Shown here one piece after another: positions 1 through 8,509 of a stretch of 64,000 bases of DNA. The notes under the pieces are model-generated. The model worked only from the letters and a program-made list of their open reading frames with translations, ran no database searches and was not told where the DNA came from. The stretch comes from CAZBSE01 sp964578625 (lineage in GTDB: Bacteria > Actinomycetota > Humimicrobiia > Humimicrobiales > Humimicrobiaceae). The translations under genes were made by a program, and so were the position numbers. The stretch spans positions 1 to 64,000 of the forward strand of contig CAZODQ010000004.1 in the NCBI GenBank assembly GCA_964578625.1, in the 5' to 3' direction. How positions within the stretch are numbered: the stretch's first letter is position 1; each line of letters starts with the position of its first letter.

Positions 1-2417
1 GAAATCGTATCTCCTTTACAGGCTACCTGCCAGGATTTATATTTTCTTAACTCACCGCTCAGGATTAATTTACTTAAAGGAATCTGTATTAGCCGGTTAA
101 GTGTTCTTTTGAGCTCTCTGACGCCGTATTGTCTGCTGTAGCCCTTCTGGATTATAAATTCCTCGGCTTCTTGACTTATTTGTAAAGATACATTGTATTT
201 TTCCTGGAGGCTTTCTGAGATTTTATTGATCATCGGTTTTAATATTATCCTTACGTCTTCTTTATCCAGTGATCTAAATATTATTATCTCATCAATACGG
301 TTTAAAAATTCTTTACGAAACTGGATGGAAAGTTCCTGAGAAACAGAAACCTTTTGGTCTTTTGAATCCTGTTCGATGAAGCCTATCTGACTCTTTTTTT
401 TATCAACAGTCAAAATGTTGGATGTCATAATAAAAACAGCGTTTTTAGCGTCTATAGTTCTGCCTTTTGAATCTGTCAGGCGACCCTCATCAAAGACCTG
501 AAGGAACAGATCGAAAACTCTGGGATGAGCTTTTTCAATCTCATCAAGCAGTACTATTGAATATGGCTTGGTCCTAAGTTTCCCTGTAAGCTGTCCTTCT
601 TTTTCATGGTCTCTGTAACCCGGTGGAGATCCTATCAGTTTTTCTACATGATGTTCATGCATATATTCGGACATGTCAAACCGGATAAGGTCTGAAGAAC
701 TTCCAAATAGGAATTCTCCTATTGATTTTGCTAGTTCAGTCTTGCCTACTCCTGTAGGTCCAAGGAATAGAAAAACTGACAGAGGGCCCTGCCTTTTTAC
801 CAGTCCTGCATGAGCCATGAGAAGCTGCTGGCATACTGTTCCTATCGCTTCATCCTGCCCTATCACTCTTTCTTTTAAAAACTCCTCAAGTTTGAGAAGA
901 CGGGATTCTTCTATTTCTTCAAGGTGGCCTGTGATTATGTCTAAAGGTATGCTTGTCTTATCGGAAAGGACCTGAGCTATGGTAATTTCGGTCACCTCGT
1001 TTTTAGATCTACCGCCGTCTTGCTTACTGGATGATTCATCAATTTTATAATCACCTTTTATTTTAAAATCAGGTTTGCTGAGTATGGGAATTCTTATACA
1101 TGCAGCTGCTTTATCTACTAAATCAATTGCTTTATCAGGCAATCTGTGGTCACTGTCAAATCTTATAGAAAGGTTGACTGCTGCCTCTAAAGCCTTGTCG
1201 GTAATTTTAACATGGTGATGTTCTTCCCATTTTTGTCTAAGGCCTTTAAGGATTTCCACGGCCTCACCCGGCGTTGGTTCATTTGCTATGATTTTTTCAA
1301 AACGGCGCTCCAATGCGGAATCCGATTCGATATAACGGCGGTATTCATCGATTGTGGTAGCTCCAATACATCTGAGGCCGCTGGCGAGTGCCGGTTTCAT
1401 CAGGTTTGCAGCGTCCATGCTTCCCTCGGCACGGCCTGCACCGACCACAGTATGTATTTCATCTATAAAAAGTATTACATCGGAGTTTTTCCGGGCTTCT
1501 TCAATTATAAAATTAATCCTTTCTTCAAACTCACCCCTGTATTTAGTCCCTCCGACAAGAGATCCCATGTCTAATTCGATGATACGCTTACCACCGAGTA
1601 TCTCCGGATTCTTGCCTTCTGCTACTCGTACGGCAAGTGCCTCAACGATAGCAGTTTTTCCGACTCCTGCTTCACCTACAATTATGGGATTATTTTTTTT
1701 CTGGCGTGCAAGTGTTTGAATTATCTTTAGCAGTTCGTCATCTCTACCTACAAAGGGACCTAATTTTCCCTCTCTTGCTTCTTTTGTAAGGTCCCGCCCA
1801 TAACGGTCAAGATTTGGTGTTTTGCTGAAGGTAGTTTTTGGCTGAACCTTAGGCTGCTGTTTAAATTCCTGGGTATATTCCTGTTTTATTTCTTTTTTTG
1901 TTTCCCTTTTTTCTTTTGCATTTTTAAGAGCATATTCTACAAGTTCAGACATATTTATGTTTGTCTCAACAAAGACGGATTTAATGATTTCGCCGGGATC
2001 CTGCATCAGAGCAGCAAGGGCATGTAAACACAATACTTCTTCGGAAACTCCCGACAGTTTGAATGCCTGCCTGTATACATTGCTGTATCCCATACCTGGA
2101 TATACTAAATTATCCTTGTGTATATAAAACCCTTTGATTATTTTATTACGCACCTGTCTTCTTAATTGAGTGGGGTCCAGTCCAAACTTTTTTAAAACAT
2201 CTTCAACCATATTATGTTCTGCCAGTACTTCATTGTAGATATTCAGATTATTAAGGTCTGCTTTGAACCTCAGTCTTCCTCTACTGTCAATTGCTTTTTT
2301 TAAACTGCAGATCCCGATAAGGAGATGCTCTTTTTCCATATACTGTTTTTTTGAATCTATAGTTTCTAATGCTGTCATCTGGATGGCTACAGATAGACCG
2401 TTGGAAAGTTTTTTCAT
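1..2417 (-). CDS. Clp-family AAA+ ATPase (ClpC/ClpA/ClpB-like), C-terminus cut by window edge
   Basis: Two-module AAA+ unfoldase read on the minus strand from ATG at 2417, which follows an exact GGAGGTGATT ribosome-binding site. About 805 codons are visible and the frame runs off the left edge, so the extreme C-terminus is unseen. A Clp_N-like region covers roughly residues 1-150. The first AAA module has Walker A GEAGVGKT near residue 248 and Walker B LFIDEIH; the second has GPTGVGKT near residue 553, and RKEFLNRIDEI is recognisable. The linker between the modules is short and Lys/Ser/Asp-rich, without the long coiled-coil M domain of ClpB. The protein is therefore nearer ClpA/ClpC, or a specialised Clp. 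It lies 63 bases downstream of a Ser/Thr kinase gene on the same strand, suggesting a two-gene operon. Function inferred: ATP-driven protein unfolding or disaggregation, possibly controlled by the kinase. Confidence 0.9.
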   Translation of the reverse strand, partial: MKKLSNGLSVAIQMTALETIDSKKQYMEKEHLLIGICSLKKAIDSRGRLRFKADLNNLNIYNEVLAEHNMVEDVLKKFGLDPTQLRRQVRNKIIKGFYIHKDNLVYPGMGYSNVYRQAFKLSGVSEEVLCLHALAALMQDPGEIIKSVFVETNINMSELVEYALKNAKEKRETKKEIKQEYTQEFKQQPKVQPKTTFSKTPNLDRYGRDLTKEAREGKLGPFVGRDDELLKIIQTLARQKKNNPIIVGEAGVGKTAIVEALAVRVAEGKNPEILGGKRIIELDMGSLVGGTKYRGEFEERINFIIEEARKNSDVILFIDEIHTVVGAGRAEGSMDAANLMKPALASGLRCIGATTIDEYRRYIESDSALERRFEKIIANEPTPGEAVEILKGLRQKWEEHHHVKITDKALEAAVNLSIRFDSDHRLPDKAIDLVDKAAACIRIPILSKPDFKIKGDYKIDESSSKQDGGRSKNEVTEITIAQVLSDKTSIPLDIITGHLEEIEESRLLKLEEFLKERVIGQDEAIGTVCQQLLMAHAGLVKRQGPLSVFLFLGPTGVGKTELAKSIGEFLFGSSSDLIRFDMSEYMHEHHVEKLIGSPPGYRDHEKEGQLTGKLRTKPYSIVLLDEIEKAHPRVFDLFLQVFDEGRLTDSKGRTIDAKNAVFIMTSNILTVDKKKSQIGFIEQDSKDQKVSVSQELSIQFRKEFLNRIDEIIIFRSLDKEDVRIILKPMINKISESLQEKYNVSLQISQEAEEFIIQKGYSRQYGVRELKRTLNRLIQIPLSKLILSGELRKYKSWQVACKGDTI

Positions 2418-2480
2418 ATCAATCACCTCCTATTTAAGCACATTTTGAAATCAATTCCATTATTTTTTATATAAATTTTT

Positions 2481-4070
2481 TTAGGTCGTATATTTGGAAT
2501 CAATTTTTGAAGCTTTCTCAAGGCAGTCATTTGCTTCTTTTAACATCCCGTATTTTTTATAGATCTCATATAGAATTATATAGGCACTTTTGCAGCGGGG
2601 ATTTATACTCAGGGCATGCTTTGCTGCATCTATGGATTCTTCATACCTGTTAGTTCTTAAAAGAGCAGATGAAAGATTAAGCCATAGTCTCCAGTAATCA
2701 GGTTTGATATCAAGTCCCTTTTTTGCATATTGAATAGCCTTATCGAATTGTTTTGCATTTGAGAGAGAAATACAAATATTATTATAATGAGTAACATCTC
2801 CCGGATTTAATCTTATCGCTTTTTCATAAGCATTGAGTGCTTTATCATGCTGATTCATTTCAGAATATGAATAGCCAAGATTGGCCCACGCATGGGCGAA
2901 ACCCGGATTTATTCTTAGTGACTGCAGTGCAGTGGAAATGGCTTCCTCATGAAGTCTAAGGTTGCCAAGACAGTAACTTTTATAACCGTAAGCCTCCCAG
3001 TTATTAGGATCAGCCTGTATAGCTTTGTTAAAGTATTCTATTGCCTCTTTATCCCTGCGCAGGTGAAGCAGGCCGAACCCATGCTGGGTCAATTCACGGG
3101 ATGACATAACTGCTGTCCCGTCATTAATAATATCTTTTAGTCTTTCGGCACTGCTGTAATTACTGCGTACTTTAAGCAGCTGGTCACCAATTTCCTCAAA
3201 GGAGGTAAATCGCTTTTTCGGATCTTTTTCAAGAGTTTTTCGAACACAGACGCTAATAGTTTCCGGTACTCCTTTGCAGATGGATGAAAGCAGCGGAGGC
3301 TTAATATTTTTATGACGGTAATAAAATTCTTCGGCATCGTGACCTGTAAACGGAAGTTTTCCTGTTATCATCTCAAAGAGCATGACTCCAAAGGAATAAA
3401 TATCTGCGGTCCTGCCAGCATTTCTTGCATCTTCAAATTGCTCGGGAGGCATATAAGGAGGAGTTCCAAGTGCAACTCCGCCCTTTGTCTTATGCAGGGA
3501 TGCTTTTATATTGTTGAAGGCCGCTGGCGGTATGAATTTAATACTGTCCATTACTTTAGACAGTCCCCAGTCCGTTATTTTCACATCTCCTCTGCTGTTC
3601 AAGAGAATATTTTCCGGTTTTAAGTCTCTGTGGATCAGTTTACCGTTCTGCCAGGCATATTCCATGCCGCAGCATATTTGGACTGCTGCATCAAGTATTT
3701 TGTTGATAGGTGTAGACCTGTCATTAATCAACTTCCTTAAATTGCCTCCGTCCATATATTCCAAGTAGATATAGGGCTTTCCTTCTATCTCAAAGACGTG
3801 GTCTGCATATACAATATTTCTATGTCTGCCCAATTCGAGCCAGCGCTGTGCCTCGTTCCAGAAACTTACTATTACACTCTCTTCCTGCATAAACTCGTCT
3901 CTAAAGGATTTTGCTGCCCATGTGATGGTGTTGCTGAAGGGAGGGCCAACGAACAGGACGATACCCATGCCGCCAAGACTGATGGATTTGACTTCATGGT
4001 CACCAAATCTATCACCGCGTCTCCATTTGGCAGGTTCCGGCGAACTATATCTATGGAATCCAGTTTTCAT
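2481..4070 (-). CDS. Ser/Thr protein kinase with C-terminal TPR repeats
   Basis: 529 residues. The N-terminal kinase domain (about 25-300) shows a Gly-rich loop (GGMG, 33-36), the ATP-binding Lys in WAAK (K54), the catalytic loop HRDLKPEN (147-154), DWG in place of DFG (167-169), PPE in place of APE (208-210) and TADIYSFG. It should therefore be an active Hanks-type kinase. About six or seven TPR motifs follow from residue ~330 to the end (for example AYGYKSYCLGNLRLHEEAI). No transmembrane segment or PASTA domain is seen, so it is probably cytoplasmic. The start has only a weak ribosome-binding site. It is transcribed just ahead of the Clp ATPase; the TPRs may recruit a substrate, and the pairing suggests kinase and unfoldase act together. 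The substrate is unknown. Confidence 0.9.
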   Translation of the reverse strand: MKTGFHRYSSPEPAKWRRGDRFGDHEVKSISLGGMGIVLFVGPPFSNTITWAAKSFRDEFMQEESVIVSFWNEAQRWLELGRHRNIVYADHVFEIEGKPYIYLEYMDGGNLRKLINDRSTPINKILDAAVQICCGMEYAWQNGKLIHRDLKPENILLNSRGDVKITDWGLSKVMDSIKFIPPAAFNNIKASLHKTKGGVALGTPPYMPPEQFEDARNAGRTADIYSFGVMLFEMITGKLPFTGHDAEEFYYRHKNIKPPLLSSICKGVPETISVCVRKTLEKDPKKRFTSFEEIGDQLLKVRSNYSSAERLKDIINDGTAVMSSRELTQHGFGLLHLRRDKEAIEYFNKAIQADPNNWEAYGYKSYCLGNLRLHEEAISTALQSLRINPGFAHAWANLGYSYSEMNQHDKALNAYEKAIRLNPGDVTHYNNICISLSNAKQFDKAIQYAKKGLDIKPDYWRLWLNLSSALLRTNRYEESIDAAKHALSINPRCKSAYIILYEIYKKYGMLKEANDCLEKASKIDSKYTT

Positions 4071-4233
4071 TTTAACACCGAATAAAGATAAGATGCTGTA
4101 AGCTTTTTAAATATTATTACGGTAATTCTATTGATTTTAGCAAATCACTAAAATGTTGTAAATTTTAACTTTTTTTTATATCTTATACTCTTAAGTCTAT
4201 ATTATTATATAAAAGGATTTAAAGGTATATCTT

Positions 4234-5217
4234 ATGGAAATGATAACAGGTGCTGCAGGATTCATAGGAAATGTACTGGCCAGGGAGTTGCTTTTAAAAG
4301 ATAAGAAGGTAAGGGTTCTGGTGCGTTCCGCATCCGATAATTCTTCGCTTGAAGGTCTAAAAGTGGAAAGGGCTGCGGGAGATATCCAGGATGTAAATTC
4401 ACTTATTAAAGCTTTCAGGGGAATAGATACCGTATATCACCTGGCGGGGAAGATATCCATAATGCCCGGTGACCGTGCTCTGATAAGGAATATTAACTTT
4501 GGGGGTACCAGGAATGTCATAGATGCCTGCCTGAAATGCGGTGTCAGGCGGTTGGTATATACCAGCTCCATACATGCATTAAAAGAACCGCCAATGGGAA
4601 CGGTAATAGATGAGAACATGCCGTTTAATCCGTATAACAGCAGAGGTGAATATGACAGGTCAAAGGCTCTCGCAAGTATTGAGGTAGTAAAAGCCATAGA
4701 AGACGGTCTTGATTCTGTAATAGTCTGCCCTACCGGGGTCCTGGGTCCTTATGATTTCAGGATATCATCGATAACCCAAACATTTATTGACTTTGCCCGC
4801 TGCAGGCTGAATCTTAATGTAGGCGGAGCTTATGATTTTGTTGACGTACGCGATGTTGCTATAGGGCATATTCTTGCTGCTAAAAAAGGGAAAACGGGTG
4901 AGAGTTATATACTTTCAGGTCAGAGAATTACTATGGATGAAATGATGTCAATACTGGAAGAGATCAGCGGTGTATGTAAGCCGAAATATAAAGTCCCTGC
5001 CTGGCTGGTAAAAGCTGCAGGTTTTTTTACTCCGATCTATTATAGCCTGGCAGATAAAGCTCCCCGTTTTACGACTTATTCTATCAGCACCCTGCAGAGT
5101 AATTCAGTCATCAGCCATAAGAAGGCTTCAATGGAACTGGGTTACAGGCCCAGGACTGTTAAAGAATCAATCAAAGACACTTTTGAGTGGCTTAAGGAAA
5201 ATAATATGCTAAAGTAA
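4234..5217 (+). CDS. NAD-dependent epimerase/dehydratase (extended SDR)
   Basis: 327 residues. The Rossmann motif GAAGFIG lies at residues 6-12, a Ser pair in TSSIHA at ~111, and the catalytic pair YxxxK (Y140, K144, in YDRSK) is intact. The family includes sugar-nucleotide epimerases, dihydroflavonol-4-reductase-like and 3beta-HSD-like reductases; the long hydrophobic substrate-side region and VRDVAIGHILAAKKGKTGE resemble the latter groups. The substrate cannot be named from sequence. It is convergent with the steroid-reductase-like gene, with a hairpin between them. The start ATG is followed closely by a second in-frame ATG, and only a weak purine-rich site precedes them. Confidence 0.85.
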   Translation: MEMITGAAGFIGNVLARELLLKDKKVRVLVRSASDNSSLEGLKVERAAGDIQDVNSLIKAFRGIDTVYHLAGKISIMPGDRALIRNINFGGTRNVIDACLKCGVRRLVYTSSIHALKEPPMGTVIDENMPFNPYNSRGEYDRSKALASIEVVKAIEDGLDSVIVCPTGVLGPYDFRISSITQTFIDFARCRLNLNVGGAYDFVDVRDVAIGHILAAKKGKTGESYILSGQRITMDEMMSILEEISGVCKPKYKVPAWLVKAAGFFTPIYYSLADKAPRFTTYSISTLQSNSVISHKKASMELGYRPRTVKESIKDTFEWLKENNMLK

Positions 5218-5236
5218 GATCCTTATATGAAGGATC
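5218..5236. terminator. hairpin between convergent genes
   Basis: A perfect 7-bp inverted repeat, GATCCTT (5218-5224) and AAGGATC (5230-5236) with a 5-base loop, sits between two convergent stop codons. No long U-tract follows on either strand, so a bidirectional terminator is inferred from position and symmetry. Confidence 0.55.
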
Positions 5237-5996
5237 AATAAATAAAAGGTATCAGTGCTTTTCTGTTTTTGGGATAATCGGGGAAACTGTCCAGATACCA
5301 CCTATGATTTGAGGATGCCCGGGGCGCCAGGTTGGCAAAGGTAAATAATGCAAAAGCAAGACCAGGCAGCGACCATGTAGCTACAGCCCACCCTGTCCAT
5401 TCTATGATCTCACCAAAATAATTGGGACAGGAGACGTATTTAAAAAGTCCCCTTCTTGGGATTCTGTAGCCATTTTTTCTCGGTTTTCTTAAATTTCTCA
5501 ATATATGATCGGAGTGCAGGTTTATAATCATCCCGGAGAAAAATATTATAAAGCCTGCAATAAAGCGTGGATCTAAAAACCAGCTTAAGCTGTGGACCAG
5601 GGACAGGGAAAAGAGGTAGTATCCGTTGACGTATCCATTTATTGTATTAAATATAATGGCAAATATTACTATAAGAATCGGAAATTTTTTATTTCCGCCT
5701 CTCATTAAAAATGTGTAGATAAAAGTTCTCTGAGTATAATGTATAGTCCACATAACAATAAATACTATAGCTACGGGATTTGTCTGCCTGTTGCCGATAG
5801 CAAACATAAAAATCATTACAAAAAGGGCGGGAAATTCCATTATCAGCCAGCCCAGTCTGGCGCGGAGGGTAGGTCCCCATCCTTTTTTGATATGCCGGCC
5901 ATAAGGAGCAGTGACTAAAAATAATGAAGCTATGACCACAGCTGTAAATGCAAATATACTGATCAACAATATTCTATATATAAATTGGCCCATCAT
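5235..5996 (-). CDS. steroid 5-alpha-reductase-like membrane methyltransferase/reductase family protein
   Basis: 253 residues with about six hydrophobic segments. The C-terminal part carries the 3-oxo-5-alpha-steroid 4-dehydrogenase/DUF1295 pattern: GYRIPRRGLFKYVSCPNYFGEIIEWTG (ending about residue 207) and the final NHRWYLDSFPDYPKNRKALIPFIY. Members reduce double bonds of lipid-like substrates or are related to isoprenylcysteine methyltransferases. The bacterial substrate is unknown. It is convergent with the upstream epimerase, and both could act on a lipid or steroid-like compound, but this is only inference. Confidence 0.8.
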   Translation of the reverse strand: MMGQFIYRILLISIFAFTAVVIASLFLVTAPYGRHIKKGWGPTLRARLGWLIMEFPALFVMIFMFAIGNRQTNPVAIVFIVMWTIHYTQRTFIYTFLMRGGNKKFPILIVIFAIIFNTINGYVNGYYLFSLSLVHSLSWFLDPRFIAGFIIFFSGMIINLHSDHILRNLRKPRKNGYRIPRRGLFKYVSCPNYFGEIIEWTGWAVATWSLPGLAFALFTFANLAPRASSNHRWYLDSFPDYPKNRKALIPFIY

Positions 5997-6134
5997 TAAA
6001 AGCAGAATGAAAATTTAGAATAAAGACTTAAAATTATATACGCTGAATCTTGGAATTAGTTTCAGTCTATAGTTTTAAAAAATAATTGCATTTTGTTATG
6101 CTTATATAGTATTATCAGTTAGAGATCTAACAGC

Positions 6135-6320
6135 GTTCTTTAAAATATATATTATATTTCAGGGAATCCAGTTTAAATCTGGAGTGGTCCCGCCACTGTG
6201 ATAGGGTGTGTACTCTTCACTTAAGGCCACTGGCAGGAATGCCGGGAAGGCGAAGAGTAAAGTCCCTTAAGCCAGGAAACCTGCAGATATTTTGATTATC
6301 TCTCTTCGGTGGAAAGAGGG
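6135..6320 (+). promoter_or_regulatory. cobalamin (AdoCbl-type) riboswitch aptamer
   Basis: The B12-riboswitch hallmarks are visible in order. A GGAATCC region and CCGCCACTGTGA come first, then GGCCACTGG, a GCCGGGAAGGC hairpin, and the highly conserved AAGCCAGGAAACCTGC box near 6269-6284. A 3' hairpin (6300-6306 with 6314-6320) has a CGGTGG loop that can kiss the CCAC of the L5 region (6193-6196), as in the L5-L13 interaction. A candidate promoter (TTGCAT at 6086, TATTAT at 6110) lies upstream. It precedes corrinoid transport and salvage genes, so ligand should switch them off. The 5' boundary is approximate. Confidence 0.9.
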
Positions 6321-6341
6321 TGATTTTTCATTTATTAGAGA

Positions 6342-6376
6342 AAACTCCCGGCCGAAGAGTGCGGGAGTTTTTTATT
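6342..6376 (+). terminator. riboswitch-controlled intrinsic terminator
   Basis: ACTCCCG (6344-6350) pairs with CGGGAGT (6362-6368) and is followed by a run of T. The loop contains CCGAAGAG (6352-6359), which is the exact complement of CTCTTCGG (6302-6309) inside the riboswitch's 3' kissing hairpin. Pairing of these two segments would compete with both that hairpin and the terminator, giving an antiterminator. Confidence 0.85.
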
Positions 6377-6409
6377 TATAAAACAAAAAATAGGAGAAAA
6401 GGAGGAAAA

Positions 6410-7372
6410 ATGTCAAAAAAGATTAAGCGAACTGCAGCAGTGATTCTGATTTTAGCTCTTCTGTCTTTTCTGGCTGTCTTACCGGGATGCAAAGAGAAGG
6501 AAGTAAATTCACAGGAAAGTACAATAATGATGGTGGATGGCGGTGGGAATACGGTAGAGCTTTCAGGCCCGGCTAAAAAAATTATTGTGCTTGCTCCCAG
6601 TGTTCTGGAAATAATAGATGCCCTGGGTGCCATGGATCTGGTAGTGGAAGTGGATAATTTCAGTGTATCTATAGCAGACCCACTGGCAGAAGGATTTGAG
6701 GGAGCTGGAGATTCATTTGGCCCGAATGTAGAAAGGATAGCTGAGCTGGACCCTGATATCTTGCTAACACCTGGTGGACCTGAAGATGATTACCAAAAAA
6801 TAAGAGAACTTGGAATCGAAGTTTATAAGACTATCAGTATTAACGGAATTGAAGGCGTTTATGATGAAATATCTAATATCGGTAAAATACTGGGGCTCGA
6901 AGATAAAGCGGAAGAGCTTAATAGTACGCTTAAAAAAGGGGTTGATGAAATATATAGTAAGGTCAAGGACTTAAGTGATGATGAGAAACCGAGAACTTTT
7001 TATGAGGTGTGGAATGATCCATTGACAAGTGCAGGTGCAGACACTTTTATTAATGACCTTATTGAAAAGTCTGGTGGAATAAATATTATAGCAGAGGACA
7101 ATCTAACTGGATGGCCTGAATACAGTGTGGAAACATTGATAGATAGAAACCCGGATATAATAATTGCCCCTATGATGGCAGTAGGCGGAGATTCTTCGGC
7201 GATAACAGAAGACCAGAGATTTTCAAGCATTGATGCAGTTATAAACGGCAGGGTATATGTTGTTCCTGATAATCCTGTCTGCCGTCCCAATCAGAATGTT
7301 ATTAAAGCGCTTCGGATGTTTTCAAAAGCCATACACCCTGAAATTTTTGGAGAGTTCGAAATAATAGAATAA
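6410..7372 (+). CDS. corrinoid/iron-siderophore ABC transporter substrate-binding lipoprotein (BtuF-like)
   Basis: The start chosen is ATG 6410 (MSKKIKRT), 5 bases after GGAGG. An in-frame ATG at 6320 lies inside the riboswitch and was rejected. The 320-residue product has a lipoprotein signal ending in LPGC, then the periplasmic-binding-protein type III fold: IIVLAPSVLEIIDALGAMD, LDPDILLTPGG and a C-terminal VYVVPDNPVCRPN. It is the first gene behind a cobalamin riboswitch and is followed by BtuC- and BtuD-like genes, so a corrinoid or cobinamide ligand is more likely than a siderophore. It is anchored on the outer face of the cytoplasmic membrane and delivers ligand to the permease. Confidence 0.88.
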   Translation: MSKKIKRTAAVILILALLSFLAVLPGCKEKEVNSQESTIMMVDGGGNTVELSGPAKKIIVLAPSVLEIIDALGAMDLVVEVDNFSVSIADPLAEGFEGAGDSFGPNVERIAELDPDILLTPGGPEDDYQKIRELGIEVYKTISINGIEGVYDEISNIGKILGLEDKAEELNSTLKKGVDEIYSKVKDLSDDEKPRTFYEVWNDPLTSAGADTFINDLIEKSGGINIIAEDNLTGWPEYSVETLIDRNPDIIIAPMMAVGGDSSAITEDQRFSSIDAVINGRVYVVPDNPVCRPNQNVIKALRMFSKAIHPEIFGEFEIIE

Positions 7373-7455
7373 GGTAGAACAATAAATCTGGAAATTTAGT
7401 ATACTTACTGTTAGATTGTACGATTATTCTAATTCTTAGTTTTTTAGAGATTCTT

Positions 7456-8499
7456 ATGGTAACCAGAACAAAGACCTTAAGATATATTTTTATATTGCTG
7501 TTAATACTGTTATTAATGATAATAGCTTGCGCTTCTATAGGTGCTGCTAAAATCAGTCTTAAGGATACCGGATTAATAATGGTAAGTTTTATACCCGGCC
7601 TCAATCATTTTATAGATACTTCCCGGCTGGATCTCCAGGATATGGTGATTCTTTCACAGATCAGGCTGCCCAGGATTTTCCTGTCCATATTTGTAGGCAT
7701 AGCTCTTGCCGCTGCTGGAGTTATTTTTCAGGGTCTGTTCAGGAATCCAATGGCGGATCCTTTTGTAATCGGTGTTTCAGCAGGAGCTGCCCTGGGAGCT
7801 ACTATAGGGCTGGTTTTTATTACAGGCGTTGGTCTGTTGGGTATTTCCACTACCGCCGTTTTTGCTCTGCTGGGGGCTCTGGGCACTACTTTTTTAGTTT
7901 ATAGTATTGCAAGGGCAAGAGGAAAGGTATCAGTCATTACATTGCTTCTGGCCGGTATTGCTCTTAGCGCTATGTTAAGCGCAATAACTTATTTTATAAT
8001 GATTTTTAAGGTTAATGATATGGCAAAAGTAATATTCTGGATTATGGGTGGACTGACTTCAGCTTCCTGGAGCAGATTTATTATACTTGCTCCGCTGGTC
8101 ACTATTCTGGTAGTTATTTCCGGGTTTTTCATGAGAGATTTAAATATAATATCCCTGGGGGACAGAAGAGCGGTTCAGCTGGGAGTTCAGACAGAAAAAG
8201 TAAAGAAGATAATGCTGGTGATGGCTTCGCTTATAGCTGCAGTGGCCGTATCGGTAAGCGGTATTATAGGGTTTGTTGGACTTATAACTCCACATATCTT
8301 AAGATTGATTGTAGGACCCGACCATAAGATATTATATCCGACTTCGGCACTTGCGGGGGGAATAGTACTGCTTATGTCTGATACTATAGCAAGAACTGTG
8401 CTTATGCCCAGAGAAATCCCTGTGGGTATTATCACTTCCATTATAGGAGTTCCATTTTTTCTGTATCTGCTGGTAAGATCAAGAAGACAGATTTTTTAA
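7456..8499 (+). CDS. corrinoid ABC transporter permease (BtuC/FecCD family)
   Basis: 347 residues, strongly hydrophobic, with the FecCD family pattern. Diagnostic stretches are LPRIFLSIFVGIALAAAGVIFQGLFRNPMADP (about 73-104), GVSAGAALGA, and near the C-terminus GIIGFVGLITPHILRLIVGPDHK, which contains the loop that contacts the ATPase. About nine or ten transmembrane helices are expected. It should form the membrane channel for the lipoprotein encoded upstream and pair with the ATPase that starts 10 bases downstream. Specificity for corrinoid is inferred from the riboswitch and the cobalamin genes that follow. Confidence 0.9.
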   Translation: MVTRTKTLRYIFILLLILLLMIIACASIGAAKISLKDTGLIMVSFIPGLNHFIDTSRLDLQDMVILSQIRLPRIFLSIFVGIALAAAGVIFQGLFRNPMADPFVIGVSAGAALGATIGLVFITGVGLLGISTTAVFALLGALGTTFLVYSIARARGKVSVITLLLAGIALSAMLSAITYFIMIFKVNDMAKVIFWIMGGLTSASWSRFIILAPLVTILVVISGFFMRDLNIISLGDRRAVQLGVQTEKVKKIMLVMASLIAAVAVSVSGIIGFVGLITPHILRLIVGPDHKILYPTSALAGGIVLLMSDTIARTVLMPREIPVGIITSIIGVPFFLYLLVRSRRQIF

Positions 8500-8509
8500 A
8501 ACAGCTTTT

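Noticed and set aside
1..4070. Type VI secretion ClpV with its PpkA-like kinase
   Set aside because: No other T6SS gene is present, the ATPase resembles ClpA/ClpC, and the organism looks Gram-positive-like.
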